DNA of 64,000 bases from Bradyrhizobium manausense (lineage in GTDB: Bacteria; Pseudomonadota; Alphaproteobacteria; Rhizobiales; Xanthobacteraceae). A program made the position numbers and the translations under genes. The DNA lies in the NCBI RefSeq assembly GCF_018131105.1, contig NZ_JAFCJI010000001.1, positions 2,232,001 to 2,296,000 of the forward strand. Direction: 5' to 3'. Positions 45,409-53,045 of this stretch are shown piece by piece (within the stretch, counting starts at the first letter, position 1; the number at the start of each line of letters is the position of its first letter). The notes beneath the pieces were generated by a model, which ran no database searches, had not been told where the DNA came from, and saw only the letters and a list, made by a program, of their open reading frames with translations.

Positions 45409-45460
45409 CAGCGCCGCGATCGACGAACATATTCCGTCACCGCGGCGCTGTTGCTTTTTA
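45409..45460 (+). ncRNA. Long-loop hairpin followed by T-rich tract
   Basis: Perfect ten-base arms CAGCGCCGCG (45409-45418) and CGCGGCGCTG (45441-45450) around a 22-base loop, then TTGCTTTTTAG. It is nested inside a larger inverted repeat (45380-45399 with 45499-45512). Could be a small RNA 3' end. Confidence 0.45.
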
Positions 45461-45531
45461 GATTTTCAACCTTAAGTTAGAGGCACCGCTGGCGGCCAGG
45501 CGCTGAAATCCCAACGCCGTCGGCAAGAGAG

Positions 45532-45560
45532 CCCCGTGCGCAAGCGCGGGGTTTTTCTCT
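45532..45560 (+). terminator. Intrinsic terminator with GNRA tetraloop
   Basis: CCCCGTGC-GCAA-GCGCGGGG (8 pairs, one G-T, GCAA loop) followed by TTTTTCTC. Confidence 0.8.
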
Positions 45561-45675
45561 GGGCTGTTCTGTTGCTGGAGAGATCGACGGAAGCGCAGGA
45601 ACGAACGCGCGGCCTCCGCATTGTCAGACCGAAATCAGTGGTGCTGTCGGTTGTGCGACGCGACCGCCAGCTTGG

Positions 45676-45706
45676 AAAAACCCCGTAGCCCCTGCACGGG
45701 GTTTTT
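45676..45706. terminator. Symmetric intrinsic terminator
   Basis: AAAAACCCCGT...ACGGGGTTTTT, 11-base perfect arms around a nine-base C-rich loop (AGCCCCTGC). Can work on both strands. Confidence 0.8.
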
Positions 45707-45848
45707 CTTGTTGGAATCCTGCGGGTGATCGTGATGACGGTCGCCGTGTTCGCGATCATGGTCGTGCAGCACTATCACTTCGCGCGATGAACTTTTTCGG
45801 TGCTGGCGCGTCTAATCAATGAAGCTTCCCCCAGGCTTCACCCCATCA

Positions 45849-45879
45849 GAAAACCCCGCTTCCCCCAGGCGGGGTTTTC
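45849..45879. terminator. Symmetric terminator, probably also ends the HU gene
   Basis: GAAAACCCCGC/GCGGGGTTTTC, perfect 11-base arms with loop TTCCCCCAG. It lies 63 bases past the HU stop on the minus strand. A smaller hairpin with the identical loop (GAAGC-TTCCCCCAG-GCTTC) precedes it at ~45820-45838. Confidence 0.85.
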
Positions 45880-45942
45880 CCCTTTTTGCCGACATCGCAT
45901 CGTCAGCCCCTGCGCGGCGCTTGGGCCGCGCGAACGGCTCGA

Positions 45943-46239
45943 TCAGACGGAGTCCTTGGCAACCTTCAGTGGCGAGGCCTTGACCGACTTGCTCGCCGGC
46001 TTCGCCGCGAACTGCATCGGCTCCTTGGTGAAGGGATTGACGCCCATGCGGGCTTCGGTCGCGGGCTTGTTGACGACCGACATCTTCACGAAACCGGGAA
46101 TAACGAACTCGCCGGACTCGTTGAGCTCCTTGTAGCCGACGGTCGCCATGTACTCGATGACCGACTTCACGTCGTTCTTCGCAAGCTGCGTGCCCTCGGC
46201 AATCGCATCGATCAACTGAGTCTTGGTCATCTTCGCCAT
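45943..46239 (-). CDS. HU-family DNA-binding protein
   Basis: 98 residues: MTKTQLIDAIAEGTQLAKNDVKSVIEYMATVGYKELNESGEFVIPGFVKMSV, the HU dimerisation and beta-arm region with GVNPFTKEPMQFAAKPASK in place of the usual RNP-turn (R-N-P changed to V-N-P). The C-terminal tail is basic. Nucleoid-associated. AGAGGA before ATG 46239. The deviation at the arm tip means DNA bending may differ from typical HU. Confidence 0.88.
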   Translation of the reverse strand: MAKMTKTQLIDAIAEGTQLAKNDVKSVIEYMATVGYKELNESGEFVIPGFVKMSVVNKPATEARMGVNPFTKEPMQFAAKPASKSVKASPLKVAKDSV

Positions 46240-46392
46240 GTCTGAATTCCTCTGAATTGGGTGCGCACAAGCCGCGATGTTGCTTGGTCCGGGAAGCGGT
46301 AAAACTGCGCGGGCAGCGCGTCTGTTCATGCCTGTCGGCCACGAAGCAGCCGGGCTTAGAACCTATCGACGCCGAAAACGCAAGCAGCAGTT

Positions 46393-47217
46393 CTACCTGA
46401 GTTCCGTATTGTTTGCCTCAGGCAATTGCGCCCGAGCAACACTGGCGAGATATTTGGCCGGCGGCTTGCCCAGCGCCTTCCTGAACATGGTGATGAAGGC
46501 CGTCACCGATTCATAGCCAAGGTCTGCCGAGACCTGCTGCACGCTCGCGCCCGCCGAAAGTTCTCGGATCGCGACGATCAGATGCAGCTGCTGACGCCAG
46601 CGTCCGAACGTCAGCCCCGTCTCCTTCGCGACGAGACGCGCAAGACTGCTCTCACTGAGCGCGACGCGATCGGCCCATTGCGCAAGCGTGCGACGGTCCG
46701 CCGGATTGTCCGCCAATGCGCTGGCGATGCGCTTCAATCGCGGTTCGGTCGAGAGCGGCAGATGCAATTGCTGCAAAGGCATGCGCGGCAACTCGCCGAG
46801 CAGCACGCCGATCAGACGCTCCCGCCTCGCCTCGTCATGCTGCGCGCCATCGGACAGCTCGACGATCAATTCACGCAGCAAGGGCGAGATCGAAATCGTG
46901 CAGCAGCGCTCCGGCAGATCGACCAGCTCGGCCTCGATGTAGACGAAGAACAGCCGTGCATTGGCGGTCGCGCGATTGCTGTGCGCCATGTCCGAGGGAA
47001 TCCAGACCGCGCAGTGCGGCGGCACCATCCAAAGACCATCAGGCACGCGGCACGTGACGCCGCCGCCAAGCGACACGACGAGCTGTCCCTTGCGATGCCT
47101 GTGGTCGGGCACCTCGCCCCTGGTCCCGTCGGCATCGACGCGCACGGCAATGACCGGCGCGGACCGGTCGTCCACGTCCAGGTCGAGCCAGGGATATCGA
47201 AGCCTTTGCCTGATCAT
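46393..47217 (-). CDS. AraC-family transcriptional regulator
   Basis: 274 residues: cupin-like sensor at the N-terminus (VPDHRHRKGQLVVSLGGGVTCRV, WMVPPHCAVWIPSDMAHSNRA) and a C-terminal double HTH (LAQWADRVALSESSLARLVAKETGLTFGRWRQQ, VSADLGYESVTAFITMFRKALGKPPAKYL). Divergent from the carboxylesterase with a 93-base shared promoter region, so a likely local regulator of it. Confidence 0.9.
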   Translation of the reverse strand: MIRQRLRYPWLDLDVDDRSAPVIAVRVDADGTRGEVPDHRHRKGQLVVSLGGGVTCRVPDGLWMVPPHCAVWIPSDMAHSNRATANARLFFVYIEAELVDLPERCCTISISPLLRELIVELSDGAQHDEARRERLIGVLLGELPRMPLQQLHLPLSTEPRLKRIASALADNPADRRTLAQWADRVALSESSLARLVAKETGLTFGRWRQQLHLIVAIRELSAGASVQQVSADLGYESVTAFITMFRKALGKPPAKYLASVARAQLPEANNTELR

Positions 47218-47310
47218 TGCCGGTTTTTAGCTATCGATTGGAATTATACGCAAATTCACCCAGCCGCAAAGTCGATAGTTCTGACGTCGCCCCAACAAGG
47301 AGATCCGACC

Positions 47311-48861
47311 GTGCATGGCTCGATGACCTCTGGAGCTGCCCGGCTAAGCCGACAGGTCCACACCCAAGCCGGCCAGGTGCGCGGCCAGCCACGCGACGCA
47401 AGCGGCGTGCTCGCGTTCAAGGGCATCCCCTACGCTGCAGCTCCGCTCGGGCCGTTGCGCTGGCGCGCACCGCAGCCGCCGACGCCGTGGACTGGCGTGC
47501 GCGATGCGCTCGATTTCGGCGCGGCAAGCCTCTCGTCGCTCGCAGACGATCCGCGACCGGGGCCGCACGCTGAGGATTGCCTCACGCTCAATATCTGGAC
47601 CGCCGCGCGAGAGGCGGACGAGAAGCGGCCGGTGATGGTGTGGATCCACGGCGGCGGCTTTCAGTTCGGCTCCTCGGCCAATCCCGCCACCGACGGCGCC
47701 CTGCTTGCAGCCAAGGGCGTCGTCGTCGTCAGCTTCAACTATCGCCTGGGTCTCCTGGGCTTTCTCGCCCATCCCGAGCTCGATGCGGAAGCCCCCTCAG
47801 GCAATTACGGCCTCCTGGATCAGCTCGCCGCGCTGCGCTGGGTCCAGGCCAATATCGCGGCGTTCGGCGGCGACGCCGATAACGTCACCCTCTTCGGTGA
47901 ATCCGCCGGCGCGATGGCCGTCGGCATTCTGATGGCGTCGCCGCTCGCGCATGGACTGTTCCGCAAGGCCATCGCCGAGAGCGGCGCCTTCTGGGATGGC
48001 CGGCACGGGCCGCTGCAAAGCTACGGGGAAGCCCGCGCGCGCGGCCTCGCCTTCGCGCGCCGGCAAGGCGATGTCTCGATCGCAGCCTTGCGCGCCATGC
48101 CGGCCGCGCACCTGAATGCGGCCGCGCCCTGGAGTTTTGCCCAGGATCACGTCACGCAGGCCTTCTCGCCGAGCATCGATCACCATGTGGTGCCGGACGC
48201 GCCCGCGCGACGCTTCCTGCGCGGCGAACAGATGCACATCCCCCTGCTCGCCGGGTGGAACAGCGCCGAGGAATTCCCCTTCATGTCGCTGTCGCTTCCG
48301 CATCAACAGGCGCGGGTCTTTCGCGCAGCCGCTGAGGCGATGTTCGGCAAGCACCGGATGGCGGAGGCCCTGAAGGTTTACCCCGCCGACACCGACGCAC
48401 AGGCCAGGGCATCCGCCGCAGCGCTCGCCGGCGACTTGGTGATCGGCGAGCAGTGCTGGCAGGCGCTGCGCCTGCATCGGCGCGGCACGCGCGCGCCCGT
48501 TTACGGCTATCACTTCAACTACACCTCACCCTACACGCCGATCGCCTCGCACGTCACCGAGATCCCCTTCGTGTTCGGCACGCTGACGCCGCAGCGGGTG
48601 ATCGGCAGCACGACGCCGCCGGCTGAAGCCGACCGCGCCCTGGCGCAGACGATGATGAGCTACTGGATCAACTTCGCGACCTCAGGGGATCCCAACGCAT
48701 CAGGCCTGCCGTTCTGGCCCGCCTATGATGAGGCCGATATCGTGCAGATCCTCGGCGCCTCGATCGAAGCCCGTCCCAATCCGCAGGCGGATCGATTCCG
48801 CCTCCTCGGCAGCTTCAGAGAGGACGGCGTTCTGCCGATGCGCTGGCGCGAGGTAAATTAG
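47311..48861 (+). CDS. Type-B carboxylesterase
   Basis: A 516-residue alpha/beta-hydrolase of the carboxylesterase/para-nitrobenzyl esterase family: GVLAFKGIPYAAAPLGPLRW, EDCLTLNIWTA, oxyanion WIHGGGFQFGS, catalytic Ser ~198 in FGESAGAMAVG, and YGYHFNYTSPY with EIPFVFGT near the end. Start GTG 47311 with AAGGAG eight bases upstream. No signal peptide, so cytoplasmic. The plus frame continues upstream across the regulator, but that part is shadow. Confidence 0.9.
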   Translation: MHGSMTSGAARLSRQVHTQAGQVRGQPRDASGVLAFKGIPYAAAPLGPLRWRAPQPPTPWTGVRDALDFGAASLSSLADDPRPGPHAEDCLTLNIWTAAREADEKRPVMVWIHGGGFQFGSSANPATDGALLAAKGVVVVSFNYRLGLLGFLAHPELDAEAPSGNYGLLDQLAALRWVQANIAAFGGDADNVTLFGESAGAMAVGILMASPLAHGLFRKAIAESGAFWDGRHGPLQSYGEARARGLAFARRQGDVSIAALRAMPAAHLNAAAPWSFAQDHVTQAFSPSIDHHVVPDAPARRFLRGEQMHIPLLAGWNSAEEFPFMSLSLPHQQARVFRAAAEAMFGKHRMAEALKVYPADTDAQARASAAALAGDLVIGEQCWQALRLHRRGTRAPVYGYHFNYTSPYTPIASHVTEIPFVFGTLTPQRVIGSTTPPAEADRALAQTMMSYWINFATSGDPNASGLPFWPAYDEADIVQILGASIEARPNPQADRFRLLGSFREDGVLPMRWREVN

Positions 48862-49017
48862 CGCCAGCGGGGAGCTTGCGCCTGTTCTCCAAGGCGGAGT
48901 TTTCCACACGCGGTGTCACCTCACCGTGAAAGTTTCATCTCGATCGATGTTGTTCAGACTCTGGTAACCCAACGCCGCCACTCTCCATCCAGTCTTGTTG
49001 CGTTGGAGTACCCCACA

Positions 49018-49314
49018 GTGCTGAATTTTGATGAGCTGCGTGAACTCGCAGCCGATGTCCGCGTGTTTGTCGATGTCGCCGAAGACAAGGCCGCGGCGCT
49101 CCGATCCGTCATCGACGCCTATGACGTCGTGCTGGCGATATTCCCGTCCGGGGACGGCATGGGCCTGCACGTCATCAAGGGCAAGGCGATCCTGGACGGA
49201 ATCGCAAAGTCCGGCTCGATCTACAGCCACACGGCGATCGCGGTTCCCGATCTCGAGCATGCCGAAGTTCTGAAGTACCTGACAGCGCCCGTCGATCAGC
49301 GGATCGCGGCGTAA
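49018..49314 (+). CDS. Hypothetical protein (98 aa)
   Basis: 98 residues from GTG 49018 (GGAG ten bases upstream): VLNFDELRELAADVRVFVDV, then alternating strands and helices (VVLAIFPSGDGMGLHVIKGKAILDGI). The frame also runs back to GTG 48913. Compact soluble domain; no family recognised. Confidence 0.6.
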   Translation: MLNFDELRELAADVRVFVDVAEDKAAALRSVIDAYDVVLAIFPSGDGMGLHVIKGKAILDGIAKSGSIYSHTAIAVPDLEHAEVLKYLTAPVDQRIAA

Positions 49315-49552
49315 ACGGGTCATCGACAAACCTCGTGCGGGCGGAATTTGCGCTCAGCCCATTTGAACCGGCTGGGCAGAACGGCGTTGTCCAACGCACT
49401 GCCGGGTGTCAACCGGACGCAACAGAGATGTCGGACGCGGAGCATTTTTCCGGTTTCTGCCCGCGACATCAACGCATCGGTACGCGCTGACGACTAACCT
49501 GTTCCCGGCAGATGCACCTTCGCCACGTGCGGACGCCTTCACGATGTCCGGC

Positions 49553-49717
49553 TCACTGTCCCCACACGGTGACTGCGAAGCCGATCGCGATGAAGCCGAG
49601 CCCGATGATGACAGCAGCCACTTCGGCAGCGTTGTCCCCACCGAATAATTTAACGATGACAGCCCCGGCCGTGCTGAGGACGATCTCAAAGATCATGCCG
49701 AACAGGGCATCGAGCAT
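49553..49717 (-). CDS. Two-helix membrane miniprotein (54 aa)
   Basis: 54 residues: MLDALFGMIFEIVLSTAGAV, VIVKLFGGDNAAEVAAV, IIGLGFIAIGFAVTVWGQ. Two hydrophobic segments separated by a short polar loop. It starts six bases after the stop of the small membrane protein upstream (49724-49930), so the two are probably co-transcribed. Confidence 0.6.
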   Translation of the reverse strand: MLDALFGMIFEIVLSTAGAVIVKLFGGDNAAEVAAVIIGLGFIAIGFAVTVWGQ

Positions 49718-49723
49718 GGCCGC

Positions 49724-49930
49724 TCATCCTGCCTTGCCGTACTTCATGCCGTGCACCACGTCGCCGATGGTGCCGCCGACGACCAGCGCGGCGAACACAG
49801 GCCAGCCTGCGGACGCAACCAGGATCGTCGCCAGATTCGCGTCTTCGCCCGGCCGCCTGTAGGCATCGAGGCCGGCGAAGAACACCGCCGCGATCAGGCA
49901 GCCAATCAGATATCGTTTGGACCAGCTCAC
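49724..49930 (-). CDS. Small membrane protein (68 aa)
   Basis: 68 residues from GTG 49930: SWSKRYLIGCLIAAVFFAG, a polar loop (LDAYRRPGEDANLATILVAS), a second hydrophobic stretch and a GMKYGKAG end. AGGG about nine bases upstream. Upstream partner of 49553-49717. The CRP-like site at 50021 lies 90 bases upstream and could serve this gene too. Confidence 0.6.
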   Translation of the reverse strand: MSWSKRYLIGCLIAAVFFAGLDAYRRPGEDANLATILVASAGWPVFAALVVGGTIGDVVHGMKYGKAG

Positions 49931-50020
49931 GGCGAAATGCCCTTGTTTACAGGCATTCGTCGCCTCAGGCGCCACGCGGGTTCACCGCGCCGGCTTCGCC
50001 GCTGTTGGGTTCATCTGCTC

Positions 50021-50036
50021 TGTGACAACGATCACA
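50021..50036. promoter_or_regulatory. Perfect CRP-type palindrome
   Basis: TGTGA-CAACGA-TCACA, an exact match to the classical CRP/Vfr half-sites with six-base spacing. Located between the divergent genes at 49930 and 50141. Confidence 0.6.
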
Positions 50037-50140
50037 GCGGCCCGCGAGCGTTCGACGTACTGCTGCAATCACTGGTGCAAGGGGATCACTCCCCGTCGAC
50101 GGCGGAATGGTCCGCCGCTCGATCCCAACAGGAGCAGACC

Positions 50141-50368
50141 ATGCAGAGCAGTGATCATGCGAAACCGGGAATGACCGAGCTGACCGATGCTGAACTCGAT
50201 ACGATCGTCGGCGGCAACTGGCTGGGCGACGCGTTCCGCGCCATCGGCAGCGCCATCGTCCACGCCGTCGAATGGGTCGGCGGCTTCATCACTGGCGGCT
50301 TGCAGGGCCCCGGCAATCTCCGCGGTCCGTTCGGCCCCGGCTCGGGACCGGGCCAGCCGCCGCTGTAA
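50141..50368 (+). CDS. Putative double-glycine-leader (bacteriocin-like) peptide precursor
   Basis: 75 residues. The N-terminal part carries MTELTDAELDTIVGG at residues 11-25, matching the double-glycine leader pattern (ELxxxEL..I.GG) cut by C39 peptidase-containing ABC exporters. The predicted mature peptide starts NWLGDAFRAIGSAIVHAVEW, an amphipathic helix with G/A-x3-G spacing, then a Gly/Pro-rich tail (GPFGPGSGPGQPPL). AGGAG lies six to ten bases before ATG 50141. No exporter or immunity gene is adjacent that I can name; the two membrane miniproteins upstream run the other way. Confidence 0.65.
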   Translation: MQSSDHAKPGMTELTDAELDTIVGGNWLGDAFRAIGSAIVHAVEWVGGFITGGLQGPGNLRGPFGPGSGPGQPPL

Positions 50369-50531
50369 TAACCATCCTTCCGGATCTCATCGCGAAAGCT
50401 GGAGGCCGCCTCGATTGGCGGCCTCCTTGATTCATGATCCGCATCTGCGGCTTGCTGCCGTCGCGCGATCGAACCGAGCGCGTGCACGACGCCGGTCTGG
50501 AACGCCTCGCCCGCCGCAGAGTTGGCCATGC

Positions 50532-50708
50532 ATGAGCAGAGAATCCCTCGAGCATCAGGCCGACCGGGCCGAAGCCCTCGCCGCACAGACCGCAGATGCG
50601 GAGGTCAAGCAAAACCTCCTCGACGCGGCGCGGGAATATCGAAGCCGGCTCAAGTCGGAGCCGTTCGAGCCGAAGCCCGAATGGGACTTGCCGAAAGAGA
50701 TTTCCTGA
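50532..50708 (+). CDS. Small helical protein (58 aa)
   Basis: 58 residues, MSRESLEHQADRAEALAAQT then LLDAAREYRSRLKSE and an acidic Pro tail ending LPKEIS. A charged helical peptide of a type frequent in Bradyrhizobium. Function unknown. Convergent with 50722-50919, 13 bases apart. Confidence 0.7.
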   Translation: MSRESLEHQADRAEALAAQTADAEVKQNLLDAAREYRSRLKSEPFEPKPEWDLPKEIS

Positions 50709-50721
50709 CCGTTCTCGCTGC

Positions 50722-50919
50722 TTAGCGCCACATCGTCGGAGCGCTCTTCAGCGCGTTCATCCCGGCTTCCCTGATGCTTTCAAGCGTCGCCTCGCGACCG
50801 GCTGCCGCAAGCATCTGCGCGGCCACATGAGCCCTCGTGGCGGTCTGATACTGGTCGATCTGTCCGCAGACTTCGTCCAGAATGGTGCGCAGCAGCGCTC
50901 TGGTATCGGCATCGAACAT
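50722..50919 (-). CDS. Small helical protein (65 aa)
   Basis: 65 residues: MFDADTRALLRTILDEVCGQ, IDQYQTATRAHVAAQMLAAA, GREATLESIREAGMNALKSAPTMWR. All-helical, soluble, with AGGGGC before the ATG. Frequent lineage-type small protein; function unknown. Confidence 0.7.
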   Translation of the reverse strand: MFDADTRALLRTILDEVCGQIDQYQTATRAHVAAQMLAAAGREATLESIREAGMNALKSAPTMWR

Positions 50920-51280
50920 GGAATGCCCCTCGATCTGAAAGGCGCATCATTCCGGCGGCGCGGAGTTCCGACATTTACATTGGTTAACATGCGTAAGGAA
51001 ATCGATGCTGCAACGCCGCTGTGTGCGCGATCTGTCTGGCTAGCTTCCATCTCACTTCGCTTTTGCTATCGCCGCAGGCCTGGACGGAACCGCCATTTAC
51101 TGAGGTAAACGCGGATTCAAGGCCGGTAAAAACACGGAGACTGGCTTAGCTTTCGGAGAACAATTGACCGCCGACAGCACGAATTGCCGCAAAACCGTGC
51201 GGTTGTTAAGCATCAATCTAACGTCGCCTTTACCGGAGCGCTCCTAGCATTCAAGCATAAGCTGAGGCTGGGAGGAACGC
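50920..51280. other. Intergenic region, nothing firmly recognised
   Basis: About 360 bases of lower GC. A 39-codon plus-strand frame from ATG 50991 is not convincing. Contains the promoters of the flanking divergent small genes. Confidence 0.4.
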
Positions 51281-51472
51281 ATGTCCATTGATCGCACTGC
51301 TGCTCGTGCATTGGTTGAAGCCGGCTATATGCCGCTTTCGGAGTACGTCAGACTTTTCGGCGACACCGTCACCGCACCTGACATCGTCCCGTCGATCGAC
51401 ACCGCGCCGCGTGAAGACACAGGTCCGGACGCCGGTACCGCTGCATCTGGCGGCGTCAGCCACAATTCCTGA
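51281..51472 (+). CDS. Small hypothetical protein (63 aa)
   Basis: 63 residues with a short helical N-terminal half (MSIDRTAARALVEAGYMPLSEYVRLFGD) and an acidic, probably disordered tail rich in Thr/Asp/Gly. GGGAGGAACGC before ATG 51281 is a strong ribosome site. No family recognised. Confidence 0.65.
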   Translation: MSIDRTAARALVEAGYMPLSEYVRLFGDTVTAPDIVPSIDTAPREDTGPDAGTAASGGVSHNS

Positions 51473-51610
51473 GACCGCCGGTTACTGCCGAAAGCGCATT
51501 GATATCTCCGACCATGATGGTGTGCGGCGCGAGCAGTCTGCAACTGCTCCCTGCGATGAATAGAAAAGGCCGCGGCTTTCACGGAGGCCCATCCCTCATC
51601 CGGTCCTGCT

Positions 51611-51901
51611 TCACCGACCCATGCACTTGTCCCAAGCCCTGCGCTGAGCCTTGGTCGTCTGCCCGGCCTGCCATTGCGCGAACGTGAACCCGGCTTGCTG
51701 CTGGCATTCGCTTGCTGTCTTGCCGCTCGCGCCAGTGTTGGGCTTGGTGCCGCCGGCCGCACGGGCCGCTTCGCAATTGCCCGCATTGCGCAGGCTCTGG
51801 CAGGTAGGATTGTTGTTGCACACCATCCCGCCGCAGCCTGCGGCAAAGGCGTCCGATGCAAAAACACAAATCGCGAGTACCGCAAAAAACGCTGATTTCA
51901 T
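51611..51901 (-). CDS. Small secreted Cys-rich protein (96 aa)
   Basis: Signal peptide MKSAFFAVLAICVFASDAFA, then a mature chain with CGGMVCNNNPTCQSL, NCEAA and CQQQAGFTFAQW ... KCMGR, six Cys in all, consistent with disulfides in the periplasm. GGGGAAG before ATG 51901. Shares C-x4-GFT-x3-W with its divergent neighbour at 51991. Confidence 0.72.
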   Translation of the reverse strand: MKSAFFAVLAICVFASDAFAAGCGGMVCNNNPTCQSLRNAGNCEAARAAGGTKPNTGASGKTASECQQQAGFTFAQWQAGQTTKAQRRAWDKCMGR

Positions 51902-51990
51902 AACTCTTCCCCAAGTTGCAATATAGTACAATACTCAACCGATGAAGTTCGGCAAGCCCGGCCAGCGCGGCCGCAACCCAGGGAAGATTC

Positions 51991-52248
51991 ATGAAACGCG
52001 TCGTCATCATTGCTTCGATACTTTGCTGTGCGGTCCCGCTCCATGCCGCCACGAACAACACGCCCCATGCGCTCGATTGCATGGCGAAGAACGGCTTCAC
52101 GCACGAGATGTGGGTGGCGAAACATGCCGGGACCAACGCGCAGGTTCAGTCCTACATCGCCTGCCGCGACGGCATTTCGATCCAGAAGGCCAGAGCTGTC
52201 GGAAGAAAGGACGGAAATTTCGACACCGGAAATCCGAGCAGGCACTAA
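51991..52248 (+). CDS. Small secreted protein (85 aa)
   Basis: Signal peptide MKRVVIIASILCCAVPLHAA, then CMAKNGFTHEMWVAKHAG and SYIACRDGIS. Two mature Cys, likely a disulfide. GGGAAG before the ATG. Divergent from and partly similar to 51611-51901; the pair probably arose by inverted duplication. Confidence 0.7.
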   Translation: MKRVVIIASILCCAVPLHAATNNTPHALDCMAKNGFTHEMWVAKHAGTNAQVQSYIACRDGISIQKARAVGRKDGNFDTGNPSRH

Positions 52249-52293
52249 AGCCCGCCGGGAATTAAGGTGACGGTGCACTCAATTCGCTGAGCA

Positions 52294-52494
52294 CTAGAAG
52301 CCCGCGAGCGCCGTGACGGTCACGATTGAGACGATGGCCGTCACGCCGAGAAGCAGCCCGATGACGACCCGCCCCGCCCGGCTCGGAATCCTGGCATCAA
52401 GCCAGTTTGCCAGCTTCAGGAATAGCGCGCTGCCCCAGTCCGAAATGAAGGACCTCACCATGGGAGCCAGCAGATCGTGGACAACCTTTTCCAT
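52294..52494 (-). CDS. Small membrane protein (66 aa)
   Basis: An amphipathic N-terminal half (MEKVVHDLLAPMVRSFISDW, ALFLKLANWLDARIPSRAGR) and one C-terminal transmembrane helix (VVIGLLLGVTAIVSIVTVTAL). No family recognised. Downstream of the HabB-like gene on the same strand, 48 bases away. Confidence 0.6.
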   Translation of the reverse strand: MEKVVHDLLAPMVRSFISDWGSALFLKLANWLDARIPSRAGRVVIGLLLGVTAIVSIVTVTALAGF

Positions 52495-52542
52495 GGCCGG
52501 TTAGTCGCAGCCAAATTGGCGCGGGTTCACGGCTCCTGAGCC

Positions 52543-52971
52543 TCACTCCGGCTTTGCCGTGCCCAGCAACCCGAGCATGAGCAAGATGACGGCCAGGATG
52601 ATGGCCAGGCCGATGAAGACGAACCCGCCGGTGATCATTGCCTCCTTCCAGGGCTCGGCTTCGTGCCCCACCGCCGTGATCGGCGAGAGCGCGGCTGTCC
52701 CAAGCACGGCGGCCGATGTCGTGACGATCCAATTGCCGTATGTCCCGACGAGCAGTGCCCAAAAGGCCGCGGCTTTCGTTGGTGCCGATAGCCTGACCTC
52801 ATTCCAGATGGCGCCGACCGCCAGCAGGAACGTGCCGTTCATCACGCCCTCCAGATGAGCGGCCAACGCCATCCTCACATTGGTGAAGTGCTGCTCGACC
52901 AGCCCGGTCAGCAATCCGATCAGAAACAAGACTGTGCCATGCCAGAGGAGCCTTCGCTTCGCGTCCACCAT
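52543..52971 (-). CDS. HabB-like hydroxylaminobenzene mutase family membrane protein
   Basis: 142 residues with four hydrophobic segments: LLWHGTVLFLIGLLTGLVEQHFTNVRMALAAHLEGVMNGTFLLAVGAIW, FWALLVGTYGNWIVTTSAAVLGTAALSP and FVFIGLAIILAVILLMLGL. The HLEGVMNGTFLL block is the recognisable signature of this small integral-membrane family, whose described members rearrange hydroxylaminobenzene to 2-aminophenol. Physiological substrate here unknown. AGGAGGG precedes ATG 52971. Confidence 0.75.
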   Translation of the reverse strand: MVDAKRRLLWHGTVLFLIGLLTGLVEQHFTNVRMALAAHLEGVMNGTFLLAVGAIWNEVRLSAPTKAAAFWALLVGTYGNWIVTTSAAVLGTAALSPITAVGHEAEPWKEAMITGGFVFIGLAIILAVILLMLGLLGTAKPE

Positions 52972-53045
52972 AAGCCTGCCCTCCTGTCGCGGACGTTGAA
53001 TGACCGTACTCTATTTCAAGCCGCAGCAAGCGGCACCCTTTCAAC

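Larger units (their letters stand above)
45259..45942. other. 684-base region of stacked hairpins; probable short-RNA locus
   Basis: No protein gene longer than ~20 codons is supported. Four terminator-like hairpins (45409, 45532, 45681, 45849), two copies of a GGCGCTGAAATCCC motif in opposite orientation, and two related promoter-like segments (TGAAC-C/T-TTTTCGG at ~45346 and ~45788) fill it. The last hairpin can also end the HU gene on the minus strand. A micro-ORF (21 codons, GTG at 45725) encodes a hydrophobic peptide, weakly supported. Confidence 0.6.

Noticed and set aside
46426..47310. Upstream extension of the carboxylesterase frame
   Set aside because: It lies opposite the AraC regulator; GTG 47311 has a proper ribosome site and starts the family sequence.
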